Origin: Streptomyces luteogriseus
GTDB lineage: Bacteria; Actinomycetota; Actinomycetes; Streptomycetales; Streptomycetaceae
Assembly: GCF_014205055.1 (NCBI RefSeq)
Contig: NZ_JACHMS010000001.1
Coordinates: 4,092,001 to 4,156,000, forward strand
DNA: 64,000 nt
Reading direction: 5' to 3'
The translations under genes and the position numbers were made by a program. The notes under the pieces were generated by a model. The model did no database searches and had not been told where the DNA came from. It saw only the letters and a list, made by a program, of their open reading frames with translations. Below are positions 16,791 through 25,282 of this stretch, piece by piece. How positions within the stretch are numbered: position 1 is the stretch's first letter; the number at the start of each line of letters is the position of its first letter.

Positions 16791-17939
16791 TCAGGGGTGT
16801 CCTTTCCGCTCGGCGGGGAGCCCGACGGGCTCCTTCGAGACGAGTGCTCCGCCGGGCCCGCCTTGCGCGGGGACCGCTGCGGCGTCCGCCGCCGCGGGCG
16901 GCGTCGGCCCTGCGCTGTCCCTCCGCCGTCCCACGCGACGACAGAGGTGAGGCAGAAGGGTGTAGAAGCGGTCGGGCAGGAACACCGCGTCCGCGACGAT
17001 CATCGCCCCGGAGAACAGAGGCAGGCCCATGAGCACGGCGATGCCGATGTGCATGCCCAGCAGCATGGTGAGGACGGGGTACTTGAGTCTGCCGAACAGC
17101 ACGAACGGGAAGGCCACCTGCAGGAGCACGGTCAGGTAACCGGCGACGGTGATCAGGAGTGTGTGCTCGGCGACGAAGTGCGAGAGCACCGGCCAGGGAC
17201 GGAAGAGTTCGAGGTTCAGGGCGTAGTGGAGCGCGGTGCCGCTGCCCCAGGTACTGCCCTGGACCTTGTACAGGCCGGCTGATCCGTAGAGGAGACAGAC
17301 CTGCGCCGCGATGAGGAACATGCCGCAGTTGTGCACCGCTGTGACCAAGATGGTCCGGCTGTCGCGGAGTTGCCGTGCCATGAGGTTTCCCGGCGGTCGC
17401 GGCGCGCCGTCGGCCTGTGCCTGCTTCCTCCTGTTTCTGCGCGCGTCGAGAGACCAGCGTCGGCCGGAGGCGGTGAGGACCAGATAGAGGGCCATCAGCA
17501 GGACCAGGTTGTCGCCCCCGTCCGTCATGAAGATCGCGCGAGCGTGGAACGAGGTCACCACGACGGCGAAGAGCACGGACACGAGGCGGGTACGCCAGCC
17601 CAGGATGAACAGCGCGGACGTGATGAGTGCCAGCACGTAGCAGAGCTCGAAGTAGGCCCGGCCGTCGGACAGGGCCAGGACGCTGACCCAGCCCGTCTGC
17701 TCGAAGAGCTCCCGTGCCAGCGCGGGCGTCCACGCAGATCCGGGGCCCCAGATCTCGTCCCGGTGCGGGTACTCACGCAGGAGGAAAACCAGGTAGAGCA
17801 GCCCGTAGCCGATGCGCAGCACCGACGCGGCGTAGAGGGACACCGGACGTCCGGTCAGGAGGTCCCACACCGCTCGCATCCGGTCACCGAGCCACCGGTC
17901 GGCGCGGGCAAGCACGGTCCTCTGCGTCTCATTTCGCAT
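16791..17939 (-). CDS. HTTM-domain membrane protein (vitamin K-dependent carboxylase-like)
   Basis: 382 residues with about eight hydrophobic segments. The N-terminal part (SLYAASVLRIGYGLLYLVFL, then EIWGPGSAWTP) and the later GSAGLYKVQGSTWGSGTA are typical of HTTM proteins, horizontally transferred relatives of the gamma-glutamyl carboxylase membrane domain. Bacterial members have no proven reaction. The start overlaps the end of the DUF5819 gene by 11 bp, and the two form a recurrent actinobacterial pair. The C-terminal ~45 residues are low-complexity Ala/Pro. Confidence 0.88.
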   Translation of the reverse strand: MRNETQRTVLARADRWLGDRMRAVWDLLTGRPVSLYAASVLRIGYGLLYLVFLLREYPHRDEIWGPGSAWTPALARELFEQTGWVSVLALSDGRAYFELCYVLALITSALFILGWRTRLVSVLFAVVVTSFHARAIFMTDGGDNLVLLMALYLVLTASGRRWSLDARRNRRKQAQADGAPRPPGNLMARQLRDSRTILVTAVHNCGMFLIAAQVCLLYGSAGLYKVQGSTWGSGTALHYALNLELFRPWPVLSHFVAEHTLLITVAGYLTVLLQVAFPFVLFGRLKYPVLTMLLGMHIGIAVLMGLPLFSGAMIVADAVFLPDRFYTLLPHLCRRVGRRRDSAGPTPPAAADAAAVPAQGGPGGALVSKEPVGLPAERKGHP

Positions 17940-18645
17940 GGCGGGTCACCTTCCACCACGGCAGAAGCCGGTTCTCGGAGGGTTTCGGCGGGCGATCACC
18001 GACCGCCGACCCGGGTGCGGCGACGGGCCGCGTGACGACACGGAGCTGGACGAAGTCGAAAGGGCCGCCTTCGTGGGCGGCGAGACGGTCCGCGGCGATG
18101 TTGGCCAGGTACTTCCGCATCATCACGGCGCGTTCCGTGCGCACGCTGTCATCTCCTCCGTGCGAGTCGGCATAGCCGGACCAGGCTCGACGCAGCATGT
18201 TCTGCGCCGTGTGGCTCGGGAAAGCGTGGTGTTCGACCGCGGAGCCGTCCACGGCGGTCAGGTCGAACCAGGGACTCACCCGAACCGACCCATCGGACTC
18301 GGTGTGAGCGCTTCTGGCCAGGATCTGGCGGTTGACGGACTCCGGATCCGGCGCGAAAAGCCGCCAATTCTGCTCGAAGAAGGGGAACACCCATCCATTG
18401 ATCTGCGAGCCGTAACGCTTGGAGACGGTGTTGGCCGGCGCCACATGGAGGAACACCAGAAGCACATGGATGACACTCGCCACCAGGCACGAAACCACTG
18501 CGGCGCACAGGCCGGCTTTCAGTAGACGGGCACCTCTCGGCATCTTGGGCGGAGCCGCCGTGGCCTCAGGACAGTCCTGAACAACCGGACCGGATTCGGA
18601 ATGCCGGATTTCCTTGACGTCCGCTGCGTCAATTCTGCTCGACAT
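17929..18645 (-). CDS. DUF5819 family membrane-anchored protein
   Basis: 238 residues: a ~40-residue cytoplasmic lead, one membrane helix (AAVVSCLVASVIHVLLVFLH), then an exported domain with the family signature PFFEQNWRLFAPDPESVN. DUF5819 proteins are almost always encoded just upstream of an HTTM gene, as here. The pair presumably forms a membrane complex of unknown activity. Upstream is an unrelated secreted protein gene with its own terminator. Confidence 0.88.
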   Translation of the reverse strand: MSSRIDAADVKEIRHSESGPVVQDCPEATAAPPKMPRGARLLKAGLCAAVVSCLVASVIHVLLVFLHVAPANTVSKRYGSQINGWVFPFFEQNWRLFAPDPESVNRQILARSAHTESDGSVRVSPWFDLTAVDGSAVEHHAFPSHTAQNMLRRAWSGYADSHGGDDSVRTERAVMMRKYLANIAADRLAAHEGGPFDFVQLRVVTRPVAAPGSAVGDRPPKPSENRLLPWWKVTRHAK

Positions 18646-18686
18646 CGCCTACCTGCCTTTCTCGCATCAGCTGCTCACGCCGAGGC

Positions 18687-18723
18687 GGCGTGCGGCGGAC
18701 TCGAAGAGATTCCGCCGCACGCC
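18687..18723 (-). terminator. Hairpin downstream of the ice-binding-like gene
   Basis: GGCGTGCGGCGGA (18687-18699) pairs perfectly with TCCGCCGCACGCC (18711-18723) around an 11-nt loop, 35 bp past the stop codon at 18759. There is no U-tract, as is common in streptomycetes. Confidence 0.68.
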
Positions 18724-18758
18724 GTCCTCAGGTGAGCCGGCTGATCGCAGTGCGTTGC

Positions 18759-20108
18759 CTAGCCGTCGAGGCCCTTGGAGTGGTCGTCGCCCTCGTGGTG
18801 CTTGGGCGTCCCCCCGTAGCCGTAGTTCTCGTGGGGCTGCTTGCCGTAGCCGTAGGCCTCGTGGGGCTGCTTGCCGTAGCCGTAGGCCTCGTGGGGCTGC
18901 TTGCCGTAGCCGTAGTCCTCGTGGGGCCGCTTGCCGTGGTCGGACTCGTCGCCGTGACCGGGCTTGTGGTGGCCGGGCTTGCCGGGCTTGTCGTCGTGGC
19001 CGGGCCCGCCGGGCTTGTGGTGGCCGGGCCTGCCGGGCTTGTCGTCATGCCCCGGCCCGTTGTCGTGGCCTCCGCCGTTCCCGCCGCCGTTGCCGCCACC
19101 GTTGCCGCCGCCGTTGCCGCCGGTGGTGTTGCCGGCCGTGTTGCCCGCGGTGTTCCCGGACGTGTTGCCCGCGGTGTTCCCGGACGTGCTGCCGGCGACG
19201 TTGCCCGAGGTGCTGCCGGGCGAGGCGATGGGGCCGCCCAGGAGGCCGCCGGTCACGAGGCCGCCGCTGATGAGTCCACCACCGGTCGTTCCGGTCGTGG
19301 TGCCGGTCGTGGTGCCGGTCGTGGTGCCGGTGGTCGTTCCCGTCGTCGTTCCACCATTGGTGGAGGTCGCGCACCCGCTGAGGAAGATCCGGTTGTTGTC
19401 GAGCGTCACGGAGCCGTTGCGGGCCAGCGCCCGGCCCTCGATGTTCGCCCCCGAGTTAACACTGATCGAGGTCAGCGCCATGATGGTGCCGACGAACGTG
19501 GAGTCGGTGCCGAGGGTGGCCGAGCTGCCGATCTGCCAGTACACGTTGCACGGCGAGGCGCCGTTCGTGAGGAGCACCCGGCTGGCGGACGCCGTCGTCA
19601 GAGCCTCGGGAATCTGGAACACCCAGACGGCGTTCGGGTTTCCCCCGGCGTTCAGGATCAGGTCGCCGGTGAGTCCGACCCCGACCTCGGCGGTGTGGAC
19701 GCCCGGAAGCAGCGTCTGGCCATTGCCGATGGCGGCCGGGAGCGCGAAGTCCGTGGCCTGGCCCGCCGCGTTGTTGTACGCCGTGACGAGGTCGGACTTG
19801 GCCTGAAGTGCGACAGCGTCCGCGGCGTGCACTTCGCCGAGCACGAGGCCGGGCGGGAATCCGGTGATGGACGGGTTCGGGTGCGTACCGAGGTCCTGGC
19901 TGATCACCGAGGGGCCGGTGTTGGTGACTCCCTGACCCGCGAGAACGGAGAAGTCCGCGGCCGTGGCCAACGGCACGGGCGTCGCGATGGCCACTGCTTG
20001 CGTCGGCGTCAGGGCAACCATCGCGGCGGCGACCGTGGCGGCTAGCGCCGAGGTCATCAAGCCGGAAATGCCACGACGGTGAGTTACCTGAGGGATCTTC
20101 AGCTTCAT
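18759..20108 (-). CDS. Secreted ice-binding-like (DUF3494) protein with long repetitive tail
   Basis: 449 residues from MKLKIPQVTHRRG; a longer start at 20141 is less likely. A signal peptide (MTSALAATVAAAMVALTPTQAVA) precedes the DUF3494 beta-solenoid domain (~residues 45-245), with LATAADFSVLAGQGVTNTG, VWVFQIP and GRALARNGSVTLDNN. Family proteins bind ice or act as adhesins. The tail (residues 255-449) is a chain of low-complexity blocks: Thr-Thr-Thr-Gly repeats, Gly/Asn/Ser, Gly-Gly-Asn, His-Lys-Pro-Gly, and four YGYGKQPHE-type units. No sortase motif or membrane anchor is visible. Confidence 0.86.
   Translation of the reverse strand: MKLKIPQVTHRRGISGLMTSALAATVAAAMVALTPTQAVAIATPVPLATAADFSVLAGQGVTNTGPSVISQDLGTHPNPSITGFPPGLVLGEVHAADAVALQAKSDLVTAYNNAAGQATDFALPAAIGNGQTLLPGVHTAEVGVGLTGDLILNAGGNPNAVWVFQIPEALTTASASRVLLTNGASPCNVYWQIGSSATLGTDSTFVGTIMALTSISVNSGANIEGRALARNGSVTLDNNRIFLSGCATSTNGGTTTGTTTGTTTGTTTGTTTGTTGGGLISGGLVTGGLLGGPIASPGSTSGNVAGSTSGNTAGNTSGNTAGNTAGNTTGGNGGGNGGGNGGGNGGGHDNGPGHDDKPGRPGHHKPGGPGHDDKPGKPGHHKPGHGDESDHGKRPHEDYGYGKQPHEAYGYGKQPHEAYGYGKQPHENYGYGGTPKHHEGDDHSKGLDG
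18811..18930 (-). repeat. Four 30-bp tandem repeats in the tail of the ice-binding-like gene
   Basis: Units 18811-18840, 18841-18870, 18871-18900 and 18901-18930 are almost identical, and the middle two are exact copies. Each encodes a decapeptide of type YGYGKQPHEA. The repeat keeps the reading frame, so copy number can change by slippage without breaking the gene. Confidence 0.92.
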
Positions 20109-20506
20109 CGAAAAGCCATTTCCTGTGGGGCCATGGCACACCAGGCACTAGCGATCGCCCGGGAAGCCTCGCTGCTGTTACTGCCGCCGCATATTACGCA
20201 GAAATATCGGTGTAACTGACTTGAACAAGACCGGAGAATTGGCACTCATTCGAACGGCGCACAGCGTTGCGAAAATAGCTTGAATTCGAGGAACCGGAGC
20301 CGAATGCGCTAATATTCCTACCGGTGCTCCCGTCGACGCGGATTCCGCGACACGGGCAGAGCCTCGGGCACAAGGGGGCTGCCCGGCACCTGCGCCGGAA
20401 TGCATCGGAGTGCCGACCTTCCGAACCGTCGGCCAGGAGTCGGGGGATCGTCGACCCCTTGGTGTGTCGGCCGCCGACATGCCCACGATCTTCGGGGAGG
20501 GTTTCC
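20109..20506. promoter_or_regulatory. 398-bp divergent intergenic region
   Basis: Separates the ice-binding-like gene (minus) from the PAS/GAF/SpoIIE gene (plus). The centre (20185-20325) is clearly AT-richer than the surroundings, with stretches such as CATATTACGCAGAAATATC and GCTAATATTCC, which are good places for both promoters. No gene or known operator is recognisable. Confidence 0.5.
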
Positions 20507-22243
20507 ATGACGGGAGGGGGAGGCGTGGTGGCGAGTGCGGGAGACGAGGGTCGCCGGCGATCGGCGGCCGAGCCGGGTTTCTGGCAGCGGGTCGTCGGGC
20601 AGCTGGGCACGGCCCTGATGGTGGTGGATCCCGCCGGACGGATCCTCGCGGTCAATCCGGCGGCCGAGCGGCTGTTCGGCCGCGCCGCCCCGGCGATGCT
20701 CGGGCAGGACGCACACGACCTGCTGCACCGGGATGCGGACGGCCGCAGGATCCCCCGGGAGCAGTGCACGCTGCTGCGGGCCGTGGCCGAGAGGGCCGAG
20801 ACGCGGGAGGAGGGCCGCGTCTGTCTGCGCGGTGACGGCCGTCTGATCGCGACCTACTGGACCGCTTCTCCCTTGACGGACGACGGCGCCTTCCTGGGCA
20901 TGGCCGTGCTGTTCACCGATGCCGCCGGCGACCGCAGCGCGCGTCGGGAGCGTGCGGCCTACACACGTGCTCTGGAGAACCTCACCGAGCGCCTGACGCT
21001 GGTCGCGGAGATCACCGACGTGCTGGGTCAGACCCTGGAGACCGATGAAGCCCTGGCCCGGCTCGGCCGCCTGCTGGTCCCCCGCCTCGCCGACTGGGCG
21101 GCGGTGGATCTCCGGGTCGGTTCCGGACAGGTCCACCGTGTGGCGGTGACGGGCCCCCAGGGCCGGGACGCCGCGCAGGAGGACTGGCAGGAGCACCTTC
21201 CCGAGGCCGGGGAAGAGGGCCTCTCGCCTCTGGTCCAGGTGCTGAACGGCGGTGATCCCGTCCTGCGGGGCGAGGCGGACATGGCCGCACCGGTCACCTC
21301 CGCCCTGGCCACCGTCCACAGCGGCTTCCTGCGGGCCACCGGCGCGAGGTCCGCCGTCACGGTGCCGCTGGGCTCCGGGCCGCAGGTCACCGGCGCCCTG
21401 ACGCTGGTGCGCACGGACCCGGCGCACCCCTTCGACACCGACGATCTGACCGTCGTGAGCGACATCGGCCGCCGGGTCGGCCTGGTCATCGACAACGCCC
21501 GCCGCTTCGGCCGTCAGCGCGCCGTCGCCGAGGCCATGCAGCGCAACCTGCTCGCGCCGCTGCCCCAGCCCGGCCGCCTGCGGCTGGCCGCCCGCTACCA
21601 GCCCGCCCCGGCCGGCTCCCAGGTGGGCGGCGACTGGTACGACGCGTTCGAGCGGAAGGACGGCACGCTCGCGCTGGTCATCGGCGACGTCGTGGGCCAC
21701 GACCTGACCGCGGCGGCCGGAATGGCGCAACTGCACGGCATCCTGCGCTCACTGGCCTGGGACCACACCGGGCCGCCCGGTACCGTCGTCGACCGCCTCG
21801 ACGACGCCATGCCCGCCATCACCACCGTCCCCATGGCCACCCTCGTCCTCGCCCTGCTCGAAGGCGACCCGCACACCGGTCCCTGGACGCTGCGGTGGAC
21901 CAGCGCGGGGCACCCGCCGCCTCTGCTGCTCACCCCGGACGGACAGGCGCAGTACCTCGAAGCGGGACAGGGACTCCTCCTCGGTGCCCCTCCGGGCACC
22001 GGCGGCAGCCGGCCGAGCGCCGCGCAGCCCCTTCCACCGGGTTCCACTCTCCTGCTCTACACCGACGGCCTGATCGAGATCCCCGGCAGCGACCTGGACA
22101 CCGGCCTCGCCCGTCTGCGCCGCCACGCCCTCGCTCTCGCCCACGAACCGCTGGACACGCTGTGCGACCAGCTGCCCGCCCGTATGCCGCCCGGCAGCAC
22201 CGACGACGTGGCCCTCCTCGCCCTGCGTCTGCCGTCGCCCTGA
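20507..22243 (+). CDS. PAS-GAF-SpoIIE phosphatase 3
   Basis: 578 residues from the ATG at 20507, with GGGGAGGG upstream. Domain order: PAS (~25-130, LGTALMVVDPAGRILAVNPAAERLFG), GAF (~165-330, ending VSDIGRRVGLVIDNARRFG), then a SpoIIE/PP2C domain (AEAMQRNLLAPLP, VGGDWYDAF, IGDVVGHDLTAAA, SAGHPPPLLL, LYTDGLIE, TDDVALLALR). The GGDWYD and GDVxGHG-type metal motifs are intact. Typical of streptomycete multi-sensor phosphatases controlling anti-anti-sigma factors. The lack of an ATPase (RsbW-like) domain separates it from the bifunctional kinase-phosphatases. Confidence 0.93.
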   Translation: MTGGGGVVASAGDEGRRRSAAEPGFWQRVVGQLGTALMVVDPAGRILAVNPAAERLFGRAAPAMLGQDAHDLLHRDADGRRIPREQCTLLRAVAERAETREEGRVCLRGDGRLIATYWTASPLTDDGAFLGMAVLFTDAAGDRSARRERAAYTRALENLTERLTLVAEITDVLGQTLETDEALARLGRLLVPRLADWAAVDLRVGSGQVHRVAVTGPQGRDAAQEDWQEHLPEAGEEGLSPLVQVLNGGDPVLRGEADMAAPVTSALATVHSGFLRATGARSAVTVPLGSGPQVTGALTLVRTDPAHPFDTDDLTVVSDIGRRVGLVIDNARRFGRQRAVAEAMQRNLLAPLPQPGRLRLAARYQPAPAGSQVGGDWYDAFERKDGTLALVIGDVVGHDLTAAAGMAQLHGILRSLAWDHTGPPGTVVDRLDDAMPAITTVPMATLVLALLEGDPHTGPWTLRWTSAGHPPPLLLTPDGQAQYLEAGQGLLLGAPPGTGGSRPSAAQPLPPGSTLLLYTDGLIEIPGSDLDTGLARLRRHALALAHEPLDTLCDQLPARMPPGSTDDVALLALRLPSP

Positions 22244-22276
22244 AGGCGGTGACCGCGATGAGGCGGGGCACGGGGC

Positions 22277-22951
22277 TCAGGTGTCGAGGACCAGGACGCG
22301 GAACGGGCCGAGCGGGGCCGTCCGAGGTGTGTCGCCTTCCATGTACCGCCACCCCCAGGACCGCAGCGCCTCGACGGTTTTGTGGTCGGAGCGCGTCACC
22401 AGCGTGACGGCGACGGCGGCATCGTGGTCGGTGAGGAGCCGTCTCTGCAGGCGCCGGGCGAGGTTCCAGGCACGGTCCTGGTTCTGCCTGTGTACCCGGG
22501 AGGGAACGTGGATCCCGGAGATGACGAAGAGGCGTCCGGAGGCGGCAAGCCGGAGCAGCCGCCCCGGAAGGTATCCGTCGAAACCCTCCCACCAGGGGCC
22601 GTTGCCGCCTACGGGGAAACCGTAGGCGCAACCGGTCAGCGCCGTGGTCTCCGCGATCAGCAGCTCGAATCCCGGTCGCCGTGCGTCGGCCGCGAGCCGT
22701 CGCAGGAAGGCGCTGCGGGCTTGGTTCCACGCCCAGGGGCCGCCGCCGGACGTCTCCGCGTACAGATCACCCAGTTCCTGCAGATGGTCCTCGATCTGAC
22801 GCCGGGTCAGCGGACGGACGCGTTGCCCTTCCCGGGGCGAGGAGCCCCGTTCCGGCCTCGGGCCGGGCTTCCGCGTCGCGGGCGGGTGCGAACCGACGGG
22901 ACGCCCGAAGGGTTCTGTGGTCGTCGGCGCAGCCGGCGCGTTCACGGTCAT
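22277..22951 (-). CDS. Conserved protein with GNAT-like fold
   Basis: 224 residues from MTVNAPAAPTT. The first ~45 residues are Pro/Arg-rich. Residues ~50-224 resemble streptomycete hypothetical proteins with GNAT-like organisation: LTRRQIEDHLQELGDLYAET, then FELLIAETTALTGCAYGFPV, RLFVISGIHVPS, WNLARRLQRRLL, and a C-terminal SWGWRYMEG. The acetyl-CoA loop is not canonical, so activity is doubtful. Convergent with SpoIIE phosphatase 3, 33 bp between stops. Confidence 0.65.
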   Translation of the reverse strand: MTVNAPAAPTTTEPFGRPVGSHPPATRKPGPRPERGSSPREGQRVRPLTRRQIEDHLQELGDLYAETSGGGPWAWNQARSAFLRRLAADARRPGFELLIAETTALTGCAYGFPVGGNGPWWEGFDGYLPGRLLRLAASGRLFVISGIHVPSRVHRQNQDRAWNLARRLQRRLLTDHDAAVAVTLVTRSDHKTVEALRSWGWRYMEGDTPRTAPLGPFRVLVLDT

Positions 22952-23281
22952 GAGGCAAGCCCCGCTTCGGGCACGGACGGACCCGGCCCGGCGTCGTCGG
23001 TCGCCGAGAGCGGCACCGGTGTCGGAGTCGGCGCGCGACGCCCTCGGTGTCTTCAACCGTACTCCCGCGGCCGCGCCCCTCCTTCGGGGCCGACGGTGGA
23101 CGAGAACGCCGAGGCAGATACGCCGGTCTTGTCCGCTTCCCGACAGTCGGGGGCGCACGGGAGTACGGTGGAGGTACCGAGGGCATGTCGCACACCGGCT
23201 TCCGCGCTGGTCTCGTCCTCGGCGAGACACTTCGCCGGAAGCCCCGCGCAGCGCAGGATCCTCCGGAGACAGGTCAGCACG

Positions 23282-23485
23282 ATGGCCCCGGCCTTCGACA
23301 CCTTCCCCGCCGCCGACGCATGGCCGGTGCCCGACCCGCGCAGGGCCGTACTGCAGCTCTTCACCACCGGCGCCACGAGCACGAACGGCACCACCGGCAC
23401 CCAGGCACCACCACCACGCCCCCGCGGGACGGCGGACCCGCTCCTCCCCAGCACTTCTCGCGTTCGACCGACCGTCAGGTCGTGA
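23282..23485 (+). CDS. Possible short protein in the position of a DUF5994 partner
   Basis: 67 residues (MAPAFDTFPAADAWPVPDP...), no recognisable domain. The stop overlaps the GTG of the next gene as GTGA, exactly as DUF5994-1 overlaps its one-helix partner at 12330. The upstream stretch AGGTCAGCACGATG resembles the start region of DUF5994-4 (AGGTGAGCACGATG). It could be a real coupled gene or a decayed DUF5994 copy. Low certainty. Confidence 0.35.
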   Translation: MAPAFDTFPAADAWPVPDPRRAVLQLFTTGATSTNGTTGTQAPPPRPRGTADPLLPSTSRVRPTVRS

Positions 23486-23793
23486 CCGCCATGGACGTCG
23501 CCCTCACCCTTGCCGCGCTCCTCGTGCTCATCGCCGCCGGAGCGTACGTGATCCACCGGCTCAACTCCGCACACAGCGAAAGAATCGCCTTGCGTTCCTA
23601 CAGCCGCTTCCTCCCCGGCCCCCCAGCCGCCGCCGACCGAGCCGCCGGCACCACCCCGCCGCCCCCACCGCACTCCACCCCGTCCGCCGCGATCGAGCGT
23701 CGCGACCATCGCGACGGCGGGCGGGGACGCTTCCGACCGCGCCGCCACCGGGAACCGACGACGCACAACAAGCGGCACGCCGTGAGGGGTTGA
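23482..23793 (+). CDS. One-helix membrane protein, paralogue of the protein at 12067
   Basis: 103 residues from the GTG at 23482; an ATG three codons later is an alternative. A membrane helix (ALTLAALLVLIAAGAYVI) is followed by HRLNSAHSERIALRSYSRF and a Pro/Arg-rich basic tail. It aligns residue-for-residue with the start of the 12067 protein, and the GTGA coupling is conserved. Function unknown; part of a plus-strand run of DUF5994-associated genes. Confidence 0.66.
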   Translation: MTAMDVALTLAALLVLIAAGAYVIHRLNSAHSERIALRSYSRFLPGPPAAADRAAGTTPPPPPHSTPSAAIERRDHRDGGRGRFRPRRHREPTTHNKRHAVRG

Positions 23794-23801
23794 GGCCCGA
23801 C

Positions 23802-24188
23802 ATGTCCGACAGAACACAGGTCACGTCCATGCCCGCGCCGCTCAGCCGTATCCGCAGCCAGGGCACCGGCACCGACAGCACCCACGGCGCAAGCGAGGAT
23901 CCGCCGGCGTTCGAGACCGCCGACGGTGTTCTCGCCATGGGCGACCTCGCGGAGGTCCGCATCATCGCCGCCAGCCCCGACATCGCCCAACGAGTGGCGC
24001 AGCTGCTGCGCCACAACCTCCGCTGCGACGAGCCCCGCAGCTACCCCGCGGGCCCCGACGGGCAGGGCACCCTGCTCCATCTCACCGTCGACACCGGGCA
24101 TGCCGGCGAGGAGCCCTGTGCCCAGTCGCCCTGGCTGGCCACCAGCCACACCCAGGCGCGACGCGCCCACACCGACGAGCCCGGCTGA
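23802..24188 (+). CDS. Conserved hypothetical protein
   Basis: 128 residues, starting 8 bp after the previous stop. A polar N-terminus of ~45 residues is followed by a compact region LAEVRIIAASPDIAQRVAQLLRHNL, RSYPAGPDGQGTLLHLTVDT. This fits a small alpha/beta fold with a C-terminal strand. I do not recognise a domain. Its placement between the one-helix protein and DUF5994-2 suggests a shared transcript. Confidence 0.6.
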   Translation: MSDRTQVTSMPAPLSRIRSQGTGTDSTHGASEDPPAFETADGVLAMGDLAEVRIIAASPDIAQRVAQLLRHNLRCDEPRSYPAGPDGQGTLLHLTVDTGHAGEEPCAQSPWLATSHTQARRAHTDEPG

Positions 24189-24247
24189 CGCCGGCCCCGC
24201 AGCACCGGCAGTCGCAAAACGGCCGCCCGAGGACAGGAACCGCGACC

Positions 24248-24877
24248 ATGAACCCGCACACCGGCACGGGCCCGCCGCCGAGGACCGGCGACCGCGCCCC
24301 CAGCCGCCCGGTACGCACGACACCGCGCCCTGCCCGGCTCGCCCTGCGCCCTCCGACCTTCCCGCCCGGCCCCCTCTGCGGCGCCTGGTGGCCCCGCACC
24401 GATGACCTGATGGCCGAACTGCCCGCACTCACCGAGGCGTTCGACGCGACGCGAGGACGCGTGTCGCGCATGGCGTCCCACCGCGACACCTGGCCGGCGA
24501 CGCCCTGCGACCTGCCCGTGCCCGGTCACACGGTGAAGGCCGCGTGGTTCGCCTCCGGTTTCGACCCGCACATGATCCGGCTCTTCTCGTACGGCGTCGG
24601 ACGCTGGGACCTGCTCGTCGTCCCTTCCCGGACCGAGACCGCCACGGCCGCACGGCTCATGGCCGCGGCCGCCGACCCCGCGCTGCACCTCACCGCGAGC
24701 GAACTCCTGGCGGCCGAGCGACGCCTCCACACCAAGGACGAGGCCGTTCGCGAGCAGGGGCGGATGGAGCAGTGGGAAGACGAGGGCGGAGCGCCGAGGC
24801 ACCCCTGGGCCCCCCTCTGCGCTCCGGCACCTGTTACGGTCCGTGACCCCCTTCTCGATTGCCGCCGAGTACGCTGA
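24248..24877 (+). CDS. DUF5994 family protein 2
   Basis: 209 residues. A Pro/Arg-rich lead of ~35 residues precedes RLALRPPTFPPGPLCGAWWP and TDDLMAELPALTEAFDATRG. The second block is YGVGRWDLLVVPSRTETATA, followed by an extended charged C-terminus, as in DUF5994-1 (ERRLHTKDEAVREQ compares with RLRTLRDADRAVE). The two long paralogues may have come from one duplication. Activity unknown. Confidence 0.83.
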   Translation: MNPHTGTGPPPRTGDRAPSRPVRTTPRPARLALRPPTFPPGPLCGAWWPRTDDLMAELPALTEAFDATRGRVSRMASHRDTWPATPCDLPVPGHTVKAAWFASGFDPHMIRLFSYGVGRWDLLVVPSRTETATAARLMAAAADPALHLTASELLAAERRLHTKDEAVREQGRMEQWEDEGGAPRHPWAPLCAPAPVTVRDPLLDCRRVR

Positions 24878-25282
24878 AGGAACCGCGGGCACGACGTACA
24901 CCGGTGACGGACTGGCTTTCGCTCCCGGTGCACCACGGCTCCGGGCGGTTCATCGCCCGGGCAGGTTCCGCATCACGGCAGCCCTTGCCGCCCGACCTCG
25001 ACGCGGATGTCGTGGCACCACGTTTACGCAGGCGACCGGCAGGCAGCCGGAACACCGCCCCCGTGCGCAGGAGAGCGTGGCTTCACCCGACGGCCGCCCG
25101 TCCACCCGACCACAGCAGCCGAGCACCCGACCGCGCCTCCCCCTCCTCTCGTCTCGGCGTCATCCGACTCCTCGAACGGCTCGGCCGGGCGCACGACGTG
25201 CGCCGGCCCACGCCGGACCGGTTCGCCGCCCGCCGGGCCTGACCCGAACCCGCCGCTTCCCAAGCCCGTCGAAGGAAACGCC
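24878..25282. other. 405-bp stretch between DUF5994-2 and DUF5994-3
   Basis: An open frame from a GTG at about 24904 to 25242 (VTDWLSLPVHHGSGRF...) has no recognisable domain and turns into Arg/Pro-rich noise, so I do not call it a gene. The stretch may be a degraded gene from the same run. Confidence 0.4.

Noticed and set aside
18811..18930. CRISPR array suggested by regular repeats
   Set aside because: Units are contiguous with no spacers and lie in frame inside a coding tail.
18964..19806. A proline-rich plus-strand frame (PPLPPPLPP...) as a surface protein
   Set aside because: It is the reverse complement of the Gly/Asn repeats of the ice-binding-like gene.
16791..20108. HTTM, DUF5819 and the repeat-rich exported protein as a RiPP-type biosynthetic cluster
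   Set aside because: No precursor-like leader, protease or transporter is present, and the exported protein has its own terminator; kept only as an open question about the HTTM pair.
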